From: Loxodes magnus
Lineage: Eukaryota; Ciliophora; Karyorelictea; Loxodida; Loxodidae
DNA: 64,000 nt
Assembly (NCBI GenBank): GCA_946699065.1
Contig: CAMPDV010000718.1
Location: 91,612-155,611 of the forward strand
Direction: 5' to 3'
Every line of letters begins with the position of its first letter. The first letter of the stretch is position 1. Shown one piece after another: positions 36,399-49,288 of the stretch. The position numbers and the translations under genes were made by a program. The notes beneath the pieces were generated by a model, which worked only from the letters and a program-made list of their open reading frames with translations, had not been told where the DNA came from and made no database searches.

Positions 36399-39260
36399 TC
36401 AGAAGATCTTATTTACTTGTTCCTACTTTCCTCTTTCTTCGCTCTCCAAAAATTTTATGTCTCGTTGGGTAATAAAACTTGTAATAGTTTTGTTTATTAC
36501 CTAAGAATCGTTGAAACCAGTTATTCCTAATTATGGTAACCCTTCGTTTCTGTCTTCGGCTTGGACTTTAGCTTTACGATTTTTTTAGTACTCTTTAACT
36601 AGATTAACTATTACTAAAATTAAGTTAACCAATAAACTTAAAGTAGCATAAGAAATGCATACTATTACAATAACTCATCCCAGTATTTCTTTCTATTTCT
36701 ATTGGCTTTCGTCCAAAACTTTATTTTCAATATTTTTAAAATAGAAATTTAGGGAGTAAATTGGTATTAGCAGCAACTCACCAATAGCTTCTAAAGCAAA
36801 TATTATTTTGCTTGTATATGGTTTAAATATTTGTATATAAAGCAACCATAAAAAGCAAATGGCTATATATATGATTATTTGAGGGATATATGAATCTACG
36901 AGGATTATAGCTGCAAAAGAAACAAAGAGTCTTCTTGTTAGAAAAAGAGTCTAGAGCAGAGTTTAGGGTAAAGTATTCTAAAATTTTTAGTCGAAATAAA
37001 CGATATATTTATCCTTAATTTCTTGCATCTACTTTTCATACTTTTCTTCCTTGAGCTCTTCAAATTTTTATTTAGAATAGAAATATTTTTTTGAGATCCA
37101 ATAACTGCTGAAAATACAATAAATCTAGATGTTCTAAAATTAAATAAAGCTTACTAAGACAATAACTGCAAGAAAGGAATTAAAAGCTGCATAAAAGTCA
37201 CTTAAACTAAAGTGAACAAGTTACATCATAATTGCATTATTTATTTACAAGGCTTTAATGCTATAAATCATAGTTATGTAGTTTCTATTTGTAAACTTAG
37301 TTCTCAGCTTTTCTATTTGTTATTTAAATTTGAAATGTCCAAGTGCTTTCAAAATTCCATCGATAGAAAAAAGAATTGTCAATAGTAAAAGAGGATTTAT
37401 GATATTAGAAAGTAGAGTGTAACTTCGAAAACTTAGAAGGACATAAATTTCTCTATCTACTAACAGTTTTTCAGAATCAATGCTTTTAAACTTACTATCA
37501 TTAAATCCATCCTTTTTGTAATTCTCGTAGTAATAAGAGTCTAGAATGTCAGTTCTTCTAACGTCAATATAAGCATTCATGAAAATTAACTAAGTAGTTA
37601 AAATTCCTTACAAAACATTTCCTGATGATGATGATTAGGATTTAGATTGGTAATTAACACTTGTAGAAACTAAGCTGCATACTAAAATACTATAAGTAAG
37701 TACATTTGCTAAATGATGAGTGGACTCGATTAAATTCTCTTCAGAATTGGATAAATTAAACTTAGAAAAATTTTTAATTTCTAACAATGCTTCATCAGTT
37801 GCTTCAGTTGTGTTACGTTCTTCATTTTCCTCGTTGGTTTAGTTAAGTTACTATTCTTAACTTGAGTTATTTAAATTACAGATGTTCTCTATTAAGATAT
37901 AAGGTTCCTCACATTAAAGACATTAAGTTCCATCTTAGCTGCAGTTCTAGCAGCCTTTTATTTTAGCACTGCATTTTAAACAGGCTTTATTTTTAATATA
38001 GTAGGTTTAGTTTGGACAACTTTCTATGCAAGTATTATCTAGCAAGAGAAGATTATTTTCACACTAACTGCATATTTCTCCATTTTCACTACAATTCGAG
38101 CAGTTTCTTTATTTTTCATTGCATTTTAAACATATTCCATTTTAAGCAAAATATCCTTCACTTGGACATTTTAAAACACACTTGTTTTCTAATAAAATAA
38201 AAGGATCTTGGCATTTAGTACATATTTCTCCTTCTATACTACAACTTAAGCAGTTTTGGATACTATCTTTACACTTTAAGCAAGTATTGTTATAAACATA
38301 GTAAGTCTCATTAGGACAGCTTTAAACGCATTAGTCTTGGAAAAGGTTAAAAGGTTCTTCACACTTTAAGCAAATATCTCCTTCTTGCTTGCAAATTAGA
38401 CAATTTTATATAGTTTTATTGCAAAGTTCACACTACTTATCATTATTACTATCCTACTAGGTTCAAGGACACTACTAAACGCACTCGTTTTCCATTGATA
38501 ATTTTAATTAGCAAGAACAAGAGTTACTTCTGAAGGTTCATCCTTTATAGCACTATAAGCAATTATTATTCTATGTCTCGTAGCATTTGTAACATTAACT
38601 TCCGCAGACAAGTTCTGTTTAACTAAAATTGAATCCTTAGTAAGAGTGATTTAAGATAGATTGCAACTGATCTTAAGTAAGAAATTAGTCCCCATAATAT
38701 CTTAAAGAGTAAATATAACCTACAAAATTTCATTTGCTTAAGTAACTTCCTTAATATATAGAATCTTATTTTTAAAATTAGATTAAGTTTTAAAAATAAT
38801 TCTAATAAGTTTTGAATTTATAATCCATTTAAGAATAGGTAGCAGAAATACTGAAATTACCTAGTTTATTCATAGAAAAAGCAACGAATACTCAATTATC
38901 TTGAACTAAATTTATACTAAAAGAAAATTGAGTTCAGTTTTTATTATATAATTGTTTTACTCGAAAGATTGTTTATTTATCCTAAGCATTTTAAATATTC
39001 ATTAACTCCAAAAAATTTGGTTAGTCGTTGAAGAGTTAAAATCAAGTATAGCCTATTTAGTTAGAATCAATCTTTAGTCATGCAGTCACACTAAATTAAG
39101 TTTAAGCTTAAGGATTTATTCCATATTAAGAAAGCGTGCTACTTTTAGATGAGTTCAGCGTTATTTAAGTTGGAGTATTTGGAACCAATATATCAAAAAA
39201 GCTAAGCTAAGATTGAATCTATAAGGCCAAGCAGCATAGAAGCATTATGAATATTTTCAT
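36399..39260 (-). CDS. LamGL / furin-like repeat polytopic membrane protein, copy F3 (953 aa)
   Basis: ATG 39260 to TGA 36401-36399, 954 codons in one frame. Same order as the copy at 19028: signal peptide, jelly-roll (SVTAWLKIDSN; WFQLFND; DNWVFVAF, with these Trp as TGA), furin-like repeats, membrane region almost identical to it (YIDVRRTDILDSYYYENY). It is about 100 residues shorter because two or so cysteine modules are missing between CENNLLLLDNTC and IESCPNQTYY, most simply by unequal exchange between similar repeats. No frameshift despite many substitutions and indels in the flanks, so the gene looks to be under selection. Function not known; expected in a surface or vesicle membrane. 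Confidence 0.82.
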
Positions 39261-39319
39261 TTTATAATTAAAATAAATAAAAATTATTTATTAAACTTAT
39301 TTAAAGCAGCCTAGCATCT

Positions 39320-39405
39320 TATATATATTCAACTAAATCATTTAATTTCATATTTTCTACCTTATTAAATTGTATAATCAAAACATGCTTTTAATTATTC
39401 CACAT
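39320..39405 (-). promoter_or_regulatory. Conserved upstream block of the F gene family
   Basis: Same motifs and spacing as before 19028. In this arm the flank homology continues upstream, so here conservation alone is weak evidence; the third copy at 7955 is what narrows it. Confidence 0.3.
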
Positions 39406-40764
39406 TTAGAGTATACATCTATTTACCTTATGAAACAATATAAATGTATGATATAATTATTTTAAATTTATATTTTATTTAATATCTCATATAGATAATG
39501 AAAGCGTAAGTAAATTAGTTATATCTATTTAAATTCTTTTAGAATGTTTTAAAGGAAATTGTATAGCTATAAATATTTAATTTCTTCATCATTTTATTTA
39601 TTTAAGATAATTTTCTATAAGCGAAGAATCTTAACCTTAATAGCCTGTATTTATTGAAGATAACTTTTTATTTTTTATTTTAATGTTGAGTACTTTATAG
39701 AGTTTGAAAAAATTTCTATGCTTAAATTAATTTTAATACTAGCATTTTTAATTGAAAAATATATTTATAGGAACTATAAATGAGAATTGGATAAAAATTA
39801 ATAGTTCTCATTAATATTTGGCATGTGGTTATAAAGATTCAGTCCAATGATTTTAATTAAACTTTAAATCTAAAGCTTATTAATTATACATAACTAATAA
39901 TAGAAAATGTTTAAAGATTCATTTAATATATCTAAAATTCGTATAAAGAAATAGATCTTTATAAAATAAAAAAAATCACCCCTTAAATGCAATACTTTTT
40001 CCCTTTAGTATTTATAATAAATGTTTTCAGTTTAATTTAGCTATCCTAGATAAATTTTTATCCTTATTTAAATAAAACTTTTTTCATTTTGCATAAAAGC
40101 TAAATATTATAATTGTAAATTGCTATTTGTCTTAATAGCTAATAAGCTTCATTTTATGATTTAATAAATTAATTATATTTTTGATTTAATTTAATCCTAG
40201 TTGCTCGATATGCTTTTTCAACATTTACTCCTTATAATTAATATATAAAGCAATTTAACCTTAAACTTTAGCTTTTATTTATTTAGCTTTGATATAATTC
40301 ACAATTTTTCGTTTTAAGATTTAAAATTTAAAATTGTTATAAAAACTAGTTTCATATCAAATTTCCTTTGTTAAGCTATTAATAAATTTGACTTTAGCAT
40401 TTTAACATTTCCTTTTATTCAAATTTAAAATTACCCATTTATTATAACTTTAGATTAAAGGTTATATTCTATGCTTAAGCATTTCTCATTTATTTTACAG
40501 TCAGATAATAAAATAAACTACTATAATTTTACATTTTTATTTATAACTTTAATCCCTTTATACTTAATAGCTTTGTAAGGCTATCAACAATTAAACTTAA
40601 TCTCTATAATAAATTTAAATAGTGAAACCAAAATTTCTAACTATTAAAATAGCTACACAAAAGAACTTAGCTAATTTAACTTAAAACTAGTTGATAAACC
40701 AAAAATTAATAAATAATAAAATCATAAAAAGAAGAGTTTTATTATTTAGTAGAATGGTACATTG

Positions 40765-41118
40765 TTATAAATAAATTTGATTATAGAGCGCGTACCACTC
40801 TCGTTGGTGTGCAGCTCTTTAAAAAAAAATGTTTCATACTGACAAGAATGTTTGTTACTGATAAAATTATCAGATACTGATAAACCTTGTTCAATACTGG
40901 TATAATTATTCAGTACTGATAAAAATGTTCAATACTGATATAATTTTAGAATACTCGTAATCTTTAATACTTGCTGGAGGTCCAAGGACATGGCAGGATT
41001 GTGTCTCATTGTATCACCAAAGCAGAGGACGACATGTGTCAATTATGGGTACTTAAATTCCCCACCTCTGATGAAGATGACCTTTTTGTTCACCTTCGAA
41101 CAACTATGGCGGTTTTAA
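40765..41118 (-). mobile_element. S1b: SINE-like element inserted in the right arm
   Basis: About 95% alike to 359-868 by eye, but with a single copy of the internal block, hence about 350 bp. Hairpin at 40788-40812 (one stem base changed, GTACCAC), 19-bp repeat array at 40832-40965, end ATGGCGGTTTTAAA. The other arm (about 17510) lacks it, giving an empty site. A clear target duplication is not visible. Confidence 0.75.
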
Positions 41119-42388
41119 AAAATATAATACTTATACTCTAAGGCTTTGAATTCTATAAATATATTAAAAGCTACGATACCTTTTAACAATTATTTTTTAG
41201 ATAGCAAAAACTTTATTATCTTTTACTTTATGATTTTTTATTTTTTAAGTAATTTGATCCTTTTAGTGTATCTTTTTGTTGTTAAACATTTCAATAAATT
41301 ATTTTACATTTTGGACCAGGATACTTAAGGATTACTAAAATTAAGAATTTTAGTTTTATATAATCTTTTGTATTAATAGTTGAAGTATATAGAGGTAATC
41401 TCTTTTATCTTTCCTTTTTAGAATGAATTACTAATAATTCTAAGATATTAGGCATAATTTAAAATATTATAAGATTCTCTTTATTTTTGCCATAGATACA
41501 AACAATATTAAGAGCTAAGCTTGCACATATTGAGTCCTTATTTCAATTTGTAGAAAAAGTATTATCATTTTATAAATAGCAATAGTCTCTTTAAAATAGG
41601 CTAAATATAAAAATTAAAGATAATTTAAGAAGCATTCTTTAATAATAGTCTATTTAGTCAATAAGTTTTTATATAGTAGCTTTAAATATAATCCTTTAGA
41701 GTAATTATTAAAAAGATTTTTATTTTATTTTTAATTTAAATAATTTCTTAGTCCTTAGTAATTCAATCTCTAAATATCAAAGCTATATCATTAATGCTAC
41801 AAAAACCTTTAAAAATTAATAGAAAACATAAGGTAAATAAACTTAGCAATCAGTATATTTTTAAAGGTCTTTTTAGTTTATTTAAGGAGCTTTTCAATAG
41901 TAATCTAGCTAAATTATATAATGTTTATCTTTTTTAAGTTTAAAGCGAAAACAAAAATTTCCCATGAATGGTAAATAGGAGGATAAAAGAAAATATCTTA
42001 TCAATTATTAATATTTTTGTATCCAAATTTATTTATTTTACCACATGTTTAAAATCTTTCCTTCGATGTGATAAAAATGTGAATCGACAAGTTTAAAAAC
42101 CTTTGTATTCCAAACTAACTAGAAAGCTCATGAAATATATACTAAAAGATAAAATAAATAGGACTATAAAATTAATTAGACTGTAGAATGTTTATAGTTA
42201 AGTTTACTATAATAAGGATAAAGCTTAGATAAATATTGGGTATTAGTTACTCTTTATCTTTTATTATTTAAAATTTAAAATTATAAGTAATAGATGCATT
42301 TATAAAATGAGTACTTCTTTTAAAGCATTAATTATCTTAAGTTTCTTTATTATCTCTATAGAATATTATATATATATTATATTAAAAA

Positions 42389-43142
42389 ATGGAACATTTC
42401 TTTCAAAAAGTCTCTTCTAAACAGGATCCATCCCAATCAACTTATGATCAGCAAAATATAATCTAAGATCTCAAAGTTAAGTAATAAGAGAATTTAAACT
42501 TTTAAGAAACGTATAAAAGCTTAAAGGAAAAATATCATACCTAATATCTAACATCTAAATACTTAAAAATGAAAATTCCCAGCCATTCAATCTGGGAATT
42601 GAACAAATAGAATGCAAATTCAATCAATTAGAGGAATTGACTGAAAGCTTACTTCTAAAAAATACATCAGAAAATGATCCAATGGATGTTGAACCGAATA
42701 TTCAACCAGCAAAAATTCCGACACCAAAGAATAGAAAGTTATGCTGGTATTGCAGGAAATATGTACATATTTTAAGATAATATTCAAAATTCTAGTAAAA
42801 ATAAGAACTAGAAAGCTTTAAGTTATGGAGATCCACAAGTAATCTATACAGCACTCCAGATGGATTCATATATAGAAAAAAGGTGTATATTGGAAGTGAG
42901 ATATTAATGAACATTGTATTCGCGCAATAATGAAGAAATCGACAAATGCTTGAAATGGAACTTGACTGAAAATATATATCGATGATCAAGAATGATAAAC
43001 GCAGTACAGCAAGATATGTACTTAAAGAAAATAATCCAAAAGAAGATTAGAAACGGAAGATTTAACAAAATGTTAAACTGTTAAACAGTGATGAACTTAA
43101 GAAGGTGGTATCACTATTTATAATAATTATTATTATTAATAT
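42389..43142 (+). pseudogene. Retroposon ORF, family 2, with (ATT)n tail
   Basis: ATG 42389, MEHFFQKVSSKQDPS, then QETYKSLKEKYHTQYLTSKYLK. A -1 frame change leads to FNQLEELTESLLLKNT, NDPMDVEPN and the knuckle CWYCRKYVHILRQY (last ligand Tyr instead of Cys). C-terminal block STPDGFIYRKK, GSEILMNIVFAQQW, ELDWKYISMIK, YVLKENNPKED, also readable in the relatives at 1717 and 47293. The tail ATAATTATTATTATTAAT lies at 43123-43140. Some Trp are TGA. Altered knuckle and frame change argue against function. Confidence 0.55.
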
Positions 43143-43708
43143 CAATTTTATTTATTTTTTGTAGTCTTAAATATTAAAATAAAATATTAGTTTAACTTAA
43201 TTCAATATAAAAACAATCAATCTTTTGAAAATCTTCTAAGATTTTTAAATTAAATTTAACTTATTTATAATACAACTTAATTAAAATAAGGAAATACATA
43301 TTCTTAATATCTAGTTTATTAAGAATTAAGATAAGGAATTTGAATACTCGATTGATATCTTAGATAATTCTTTTAATTTTTATTTTATTTTATTCATCAT
43401 AAATTTATTTTTTTCAATTTCTAGGAGTTATTAATATATTAAATATATTAGCTGACTAATTATTTTTTCTTTTGTATTTTAAAGTAAGTTGCATTATATT
43501 CCTTAAAAGTAATTTTAAATAAATTTCCTTTTAAATTTATTAATAACTTTTATTTATTTTTTAAATTATTAATATATAAATTTAAATAAATTTAATTTAT
43601 TTTAACTTAAGATATCAATTACTTACTATATTAATATAAAATATCTTAGATACATTTAAATTGTTAATTTCATTTTGCTGTATAAATTATATGAATTATT
43701 AACTTAAG

Positions 43709-44547
43709 TTTAAAATTTATGTTGAAAAAATGGAGCAAAACATTCGACTTTCAAGAAACCAAATTAAAAACGCTAAAAAGAAAGCCATTAGAGAATTATT
43801 GAAAAAATAACTAAAGAAAGAGCATTCAAGTTCTCCACCTGAAGGAAAAATTATGATCTGAACAGTTGAAATGAATGAATCTAAATCTGACAATGACCCA
43901 CAACTGTAAGATCTACTACAAAAAAGGAGGAAGTAAATATCTAATTATGAGGAAGTTATCTATAATCAAGGAGAAAAAATCAGAGAACTTATGAATAATA
44001 TAGATGACTAAAAAAACGAACTACTGATATTAAGACGTCAATTAATCTAAAACAATTTGGTTACAGAACAGTAACTATATGAATAGTCTTAATCAAACTT
44101 TAATTAAGCTCAAAAAATGGACATTGAAAATACTCCTTTCTAAAAATAAGAAAAAAATAATTAAAATGATTAAACTCTAGATAAAAGTATAATAAAGAGA
44201 ATTGAAAAAATTGAATAAAAATTTTTTTTAAAATATATGTGTAAAATCAAAAGAAGAAATGTTGATATTGCAATTAAGATAATCATACTTTGAGGCAATG
44301 TCAAGAATGAAAAAAATTCAAAATATCAGAAGAAAAAAGAATGTGAAGAAATATTAACAAATTATGATTAACTAAAATTGGTATATACAGGCAGAAATTG
44401 AACATAAGAAACACCGAATATCATCCGTGGTAACCTCCACCATACAAAAAGAGGTCGTGGTATACATCCACGTATAAAAAAATGGCGGAGCGAAACTGGT
44501 TGGAAGCCCAGGGAACTCCAAACACTTAAATTTTAGTTCATATTATT
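43709..44547 (+). mobile_element. Family 3 retroposon with target duplication up to 14 bp
   Basis: ATTATTAACTTAAG at 43695-43708 recurs at 44548-44561, directly after an (ATT)n tail (the ATT part may belong to the tail, so the true duplication could be shorter). ORF from ATG 43730: MEQNIRLSRNQIKNAKKKAIREL, then NQGEKIRELMNNIDDQKNELL (coiled coil). A -1 change at T-TTT-TTA (about 44222) leads to the knuckle CWYCNQDNHTLRQC (W = TGA). It ends KKMAERNWLEAQGTP. No polymerase. Confidence 0.65.
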
Positions 44548-44561
44548 ATTATTAACTTAAG

Positions 44562-46106
44562 CATTTATATTATAATATCTGAATTAAAATTATAAAAATA
44601 AATATTTATTGCTTATTTTAACTTTATAGTTGGTATATTACTTATGAATATCTAATGTGAATAATTAAGTATATTTTAAATGCTACTATCTATATTATAA
44701 TCAAATTTTTATTAAAAAAGAATTAATTTATTTTCTTTTTCTTTTGCTTTTCTATCTGATATTATTTAAAATAATTAAGATATGATAGATTGATATATCC
44801 TATGCAATTTAAATAATAAAGAGCTTATTTTTATATACTTAATATTTTTTAGTATATTTAAAATTCTTTAAAAAAAGGAAGTTATTGAGATATTAAAAAA
44901 ACGTTGTATACATAATAAAAAAGTAAGGCAATATAAGAAAAAATGATATGATTATAATAAATTAAATAATAAATATAAATTATTAAGGAAAATTAATTTA
45001 TACTTTAGGAAATTAATTTAATTTGGAGTATGATAACTAAAAGTAATTTAGGATATTTTAACTTAATAATTATTATTTATTTAAACAAATATTTTGGATG
45101 ATTAAATGAAAGGTATAAGTAAAGATTATTTTTAGATTTAGTATAATTTAAATATTTTATCTATCCTTATTTAATATAAAATATTGGAATATAATAAGCC
45201 AATTAATTAATTTTTAAAAAGATTAATCTTTTATAGTATAAAGATTATGCTAATTTTTTATTAATTATTATGTATAAAAATTAAAAATTTATAATTAAAG
45301 TTAGATTATGTTTAAATAATAAACTTGAACAGTTAAAATTAATGTTATAAAAGTGCTACTTGAAATTACTCTCCTGAAAATAAGAATTAAATGTAAAATA
45401 ATTAAAAGATTACATATTTAATCTATAATAAATAAAAATTTAAATATATATAATTCTATTTAAAAAAGCTGAGAATTTAATTAACCTTCAGTTATATTCA
45501 TTCTTTTTTTTCTATAAATTAGTTTAATTTATTTCGATTGAGATTCTCTACAGTTTAATTTTAAAATGCAAAATAGTTTTTGATGTTATTGTTGCTTTAG
45601 TATATTAAATGAAGATAAATTAGAAAGTAATTTTAGTATTATTAATTTTAAAGTTATTATTATTTATCATATTTTCTGTTTGCTTTTTTATATATTTAAT
45701 TAAATTTGATATTTATGATATTTTCATAATAATAGTAATTATTTAATTATTTATAACTTAGTAACTATAAATAATTCTAATTAGTATTTTTACATTAGGA
45801 TGTTATTATTTTCTTCCTTCTTAAATTTAAATTTTAATATTTTAATGCTAATTAGCAATTTTTCAATTTGCTTAATTTTAATTTTAAGAAATTTAGCAAA
45901 TCATAATTATTTATATAACAAATTGATTAAATTTAAATTATTATATTTACTTATATTTATTACTATTTTCTTTTTTTAATAATAATGATAAAAATAATTA
46001 ATTTATATTATTTTAATTTATCATTTAACTATAAAATTCTAGATTTTTTTTACTTTTCCTTTTTATATTTTTTATATTAATTTAAATAAAATTATTCTCT
46101 TCCTTT
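44562..46106. other. AT-rich, no gene seen
   Basis: No motif-bearing frame and no repeat partner recognised. Confidence 0.4.
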
Positions 46107-47205
46107 TCACTTCCTTTATGGTTGTAATTTTTCTTCTAATTTTTCTTTAGTGTAACTTGATTTATTTCTTTTCTTTAGAACTATTTTTTTTAAACTTTTT
46201 TAAGCTTAAACTTTATTTGTTTGTACGAGATTTTACTTCTTTTTTTAGCTTTGAAAAGAACTAAAATTAAGAAATAAATAATCCCCTAACTTTGATTCTC
46301 TTATATTTTTTTGCAATTAAAATTAACTTTTTATTATTTCTCTTAATTTTAAGTTTTTCTATCTTTTAGCTACTAAAATTATTTTGTTAAAAAATAGTCT
46401 AAGTTTCACCAAAAATTTAAGCAGTAGATATTTATTATTCTCTTTAAGATTATGATATTACAATTGCTAGTTACTTTGATAACTTCACTTTTCACTAGAG
46501 TTTATAGTGATTAATGATATTTCTTATATTTGGTTAAATTATTCCTAAACTTAAAATAAAAATAAGATACTCTAAAAGTATATTGAAAAATCTCCTATCT
46601 ACTCACTATTTCTATGTTCTATTTAATCCTTATTCACCTATATAAAGTAGATATTAGATAAATAAATTAGCATCAGAAAAACTTCAAATATGCATTCTAA
46701 ATAATTTCGTTTTTTAGTCTCATATAGCTTATAAAATAGTAAAGCAAAAATTAAAGTAAGCTTAAGCTTATTAGCATTACTTATATTTACTGATTACCTA
46801 ATAGAACTATTAATATACATCCTAAAAAGAAGCATCTAACTAGAAATAAAGGATAGTAAGCAGGATATTTGTTAGCTTAGAAGGCTTAGAAGAAATTTTT
46901 AATCACCTTTCTCTTTCTTAATCTATTCTTCCTCTTCTTAAATATTTAATCTATTTTATTAACTAAAAGTGAAAATAACTTTTTGCAGCAAGTAAAAATG
47001 ATGATGATCTAGAATATCAGTGTATAAGAACTTACCATAAATATTAAAGCTAGCAACACATTTAAAGTGTCTAACATTTTTCCAAAGTTTAAGTAGTAAA
47101 TCTATAAGAAAATAGCGCAGTTAAGTTTAAAGTTTAGCCTATATAAATATCAATTTCTAATTCATACTAGCATAAACTTCTAAGCATCTTTAAAAGCTTT
47201 AAATC
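46107..47205 (-). pseudogene. Truncated C-terminal piece of the F1-type membrane protein (F4)
   Basis: Aligns to 4592-5740: QYELEIDIYIGQ, a membrane region, and a tail with LGDYLFLNF where F1 has VGDDLFLNF. Compared with F1 a one-base deletion near 47116 and a length change of 2 nt near 46905 break the frame. Homology stops at 47205, so the jelly-roll and cysteine domains are gone. Decayed duplicate. Confidence 0.75.
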
Positions 47206-47290
47206 TTTATCTAGTGAGAAATTACTAACAATGCAGTATACACTTAACCAGATTACCTATTAGACCGCGATGATATCCATATTTTTTTAT
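47206..47290 (-). pseudogene. 5' scrap of the ORF seen at 56820-57138
   Basis: Begins with ATATGGAT and holds a worn match to LVQCIL of the longer copy (GTATACT block shared). About 80 bp between the F4 truncation and a retroposon tail. Confidence 0.35.
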
Positions 47291-47292
47291 TA

Positions 47293-48021
47293 TAATAATA
47301 ATAATTATTATTATGAATTGAAGTGATCATCTTCATTAGGTTAGATACTACTTTAAAGCTTATTAGTTGGTTACAAATATTCAAATTTCCAATCTTCTTC
47401 TGGATCATCTTCTTTGAATACATATATGCAAATACTGCATTAATCCTTTTTATTACAGATATCTTACTTCAGTCTATTTTGATTCCAATCTTAATTAGGT
47501 TTCTTCTTTATTGAGTAAATGAAATGTCATCAAGATTTAATTCTCTTTGTACGGTTTTTTTCTGCATAATAGACTTTCTAAAGTGTAGTGTAGATTATTT
47601 ATCAATTTTTGTTTCCTATAGCTTACTATTTTTTTCTAAATCTTCAGCATTATTTTTAAATATGTCCATATTTCCTGCAATATCAGCAATATTTTCTTCT
47701 CTTTAGAAAAAAATATTTATTAGCTGAGTAGTTGGTTCCACGTTCATGAGATTATTCGTTGCTATATTTCAAGAAACAAATTTTCAGTCAACTCGAATAG
47801 TTGATTAAATTTTATTTCAATTCATAGAAATCTGAACTTATCTGATCATGGATTTACGTTCTTTAGTTTTAAAGTGCTTAAAATAAGTTAAAGAGTTTTC
47901 CTTAAGCTCTTATACTTGACGTTAAAGCCTTTCATTTTAATTTTACATATTTTGATTTTTTAGTTATTTATCGTTGCTTAAGAAAAAGTTATCCTTTTAA
48001 AAAAATAAAGCGAGAAGTTTT
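47293..48021 (-). pseudogene. Family 2 retroposon, decayed
   Basis: Flanked by ATATTTTTTTATTA (47279-47292) and ATATTTTTTATTA (48022-48034), a target duplication with one T-run change. The relative at 1717 begins ATGGAAAG; here the start reads ATATAAAA. FNQLFELTENLFLE, the knuckle CWYCRKYGHIQKQC (first W = TGA) and EDDPEEDWKFEYL are in different frames. It ends in a (TAA)/(TTA) tail next to the left duplication. Confidence 0.6.
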
Positions 48022-48262
48022 ATATTTTTTATTAATAAATTTAAGACTTTTCTTTCAATTAAAATTACGAAGTAAAGAGCAATTTATTTATATCGAAGAG
48101 TAAACTCAGCAACCTTTACTGTTTTATATCTAATTTGAAACTAAGAAAGTTAAAATGTAAACATAAATCTACTATGTAGTTAGATGATTTAACTAAATAT
48201 AGACATTAGTTTTAGTATATTATTTATATAATATTCTTAGATTATACTATTTAAACTAAAAA

Positions 48263-48335
48263 CGCCCAACGTGGGGCTCGAATCCACGACCACCAGATTA
48301 AGAGTCTGACGCTCTACCGACTGAGCTAACCGGGC
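48263..48335 (-). tRNA. tRNA-Lys (CTT)
   Basis: Cloverleaf: acceptor GCCCGGT with GTTGGGC (wobble pairs), D arm GCTC/GAGC, anticodon arm TCAGA/TCTGG with loop CTCTTAA (anticodon CTT), T arm GTGGA-type with TTCGAGC loop, discriminator G. Very close to the usual eukaryotic tRNA-Lys. A TTTAGTTT run follows on the minus strand. No intron. Confidence 0.95.
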
Positions 48336-48829
48336 TCAATTTAATTGAATCAGTTTTTCTTAAATACTAACTATCTTGAATGAAATGTAGTTAACTCTTA
48401 GTTCCTTAGTTAATATCCTTTATTATTTTAATCTTTCTTCACTTCCTAATATTTAGTTATTATTTTTCTACCTAAGAGTAAGAACTTAATTCTTATATTC
48501 AGTAAATTAAAAATACTATCTAGCTAAGATATTCACAGCTTTATTATATTCTGCTATATCAATTACTAGTAATACTAAGAATCCTAATAATAGACATTTA
48601 GATTATAGAGGTATTAACTAGTTAGTTTAGATAGGATATAGTTATAAGTATTATACCAAAGCTTTAAATCATATAGTTAGTAAAATATATTCAGTTACTG
48701 TTAAAGTAAACAGTATAAAAGGTTTATAAGTGTAAACTAAATTATATCAGTTATATTATTGTAAATAAATAAGGTAATTAAGAAATATTTATTATAATAG
48801 AAAGTATTAAGTTTAGTAAAATTTTGGAA

Positions 48830-49288
48830 ATGAAATGCTGTAATAGCAAAATAGAATCTAATTATAAGATAAATAATTAAAATTTTATTTAAATTAATAA
48901 GGGAAACAAATAAAGCAATTAGTGAATTAGATTTTTAGATTACAAAGCTAAAAATAAAAAATATACTCTTTTAGATTTAACTTAAAAGATAAATAAGAAA
49001 AACTTTATATCTCTAGCCTAACTAGATAGGTATAAGCTAATTTTTTTTTAATTAAGAGGTGAACAAATAATTATTTCAAAAGAAGAAACATAATCAAGAT
49101 AAAAAAACGATAAGACAGATATCCTAATTGTAATTAAATTAAAAGATAGGAAAGTTTTAGAAAATGTATTAGTTACTAAATAAATTAATAAAGCAGACAA
49201 AATTCCATTTAATTACATTAGAATAAGAATGAGAAATAAAGAAGCGAAATTGTCTTAAATCAATATCATATTGTACTAAAATGTATGA
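48830..49288 (+). CDS. Possible small ORF, unrecognised
   Basis: 152 codons from ATG to TGA with one internal TGA. Composition is more varied than chance AT translation (for example KTDILIVIKLKDRKVLENVL, then KADKIPFNYIRIRMRNKEAK). No family recognised and no relative in the window. Could be part of a gene with introns I cannot place. Confidence 0.25.

Larger units (their letters stand above)
34690..42265 (-). repeat. Right arm of the large inverted duplication
   Basis: Reverse-oriented partner of 16905-23745. It is longer because it holds two insertions absent from the left arm: S1b (40765-41118) and a 56-bp S1 3' end (34749-34804). Confidence 0.85.
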
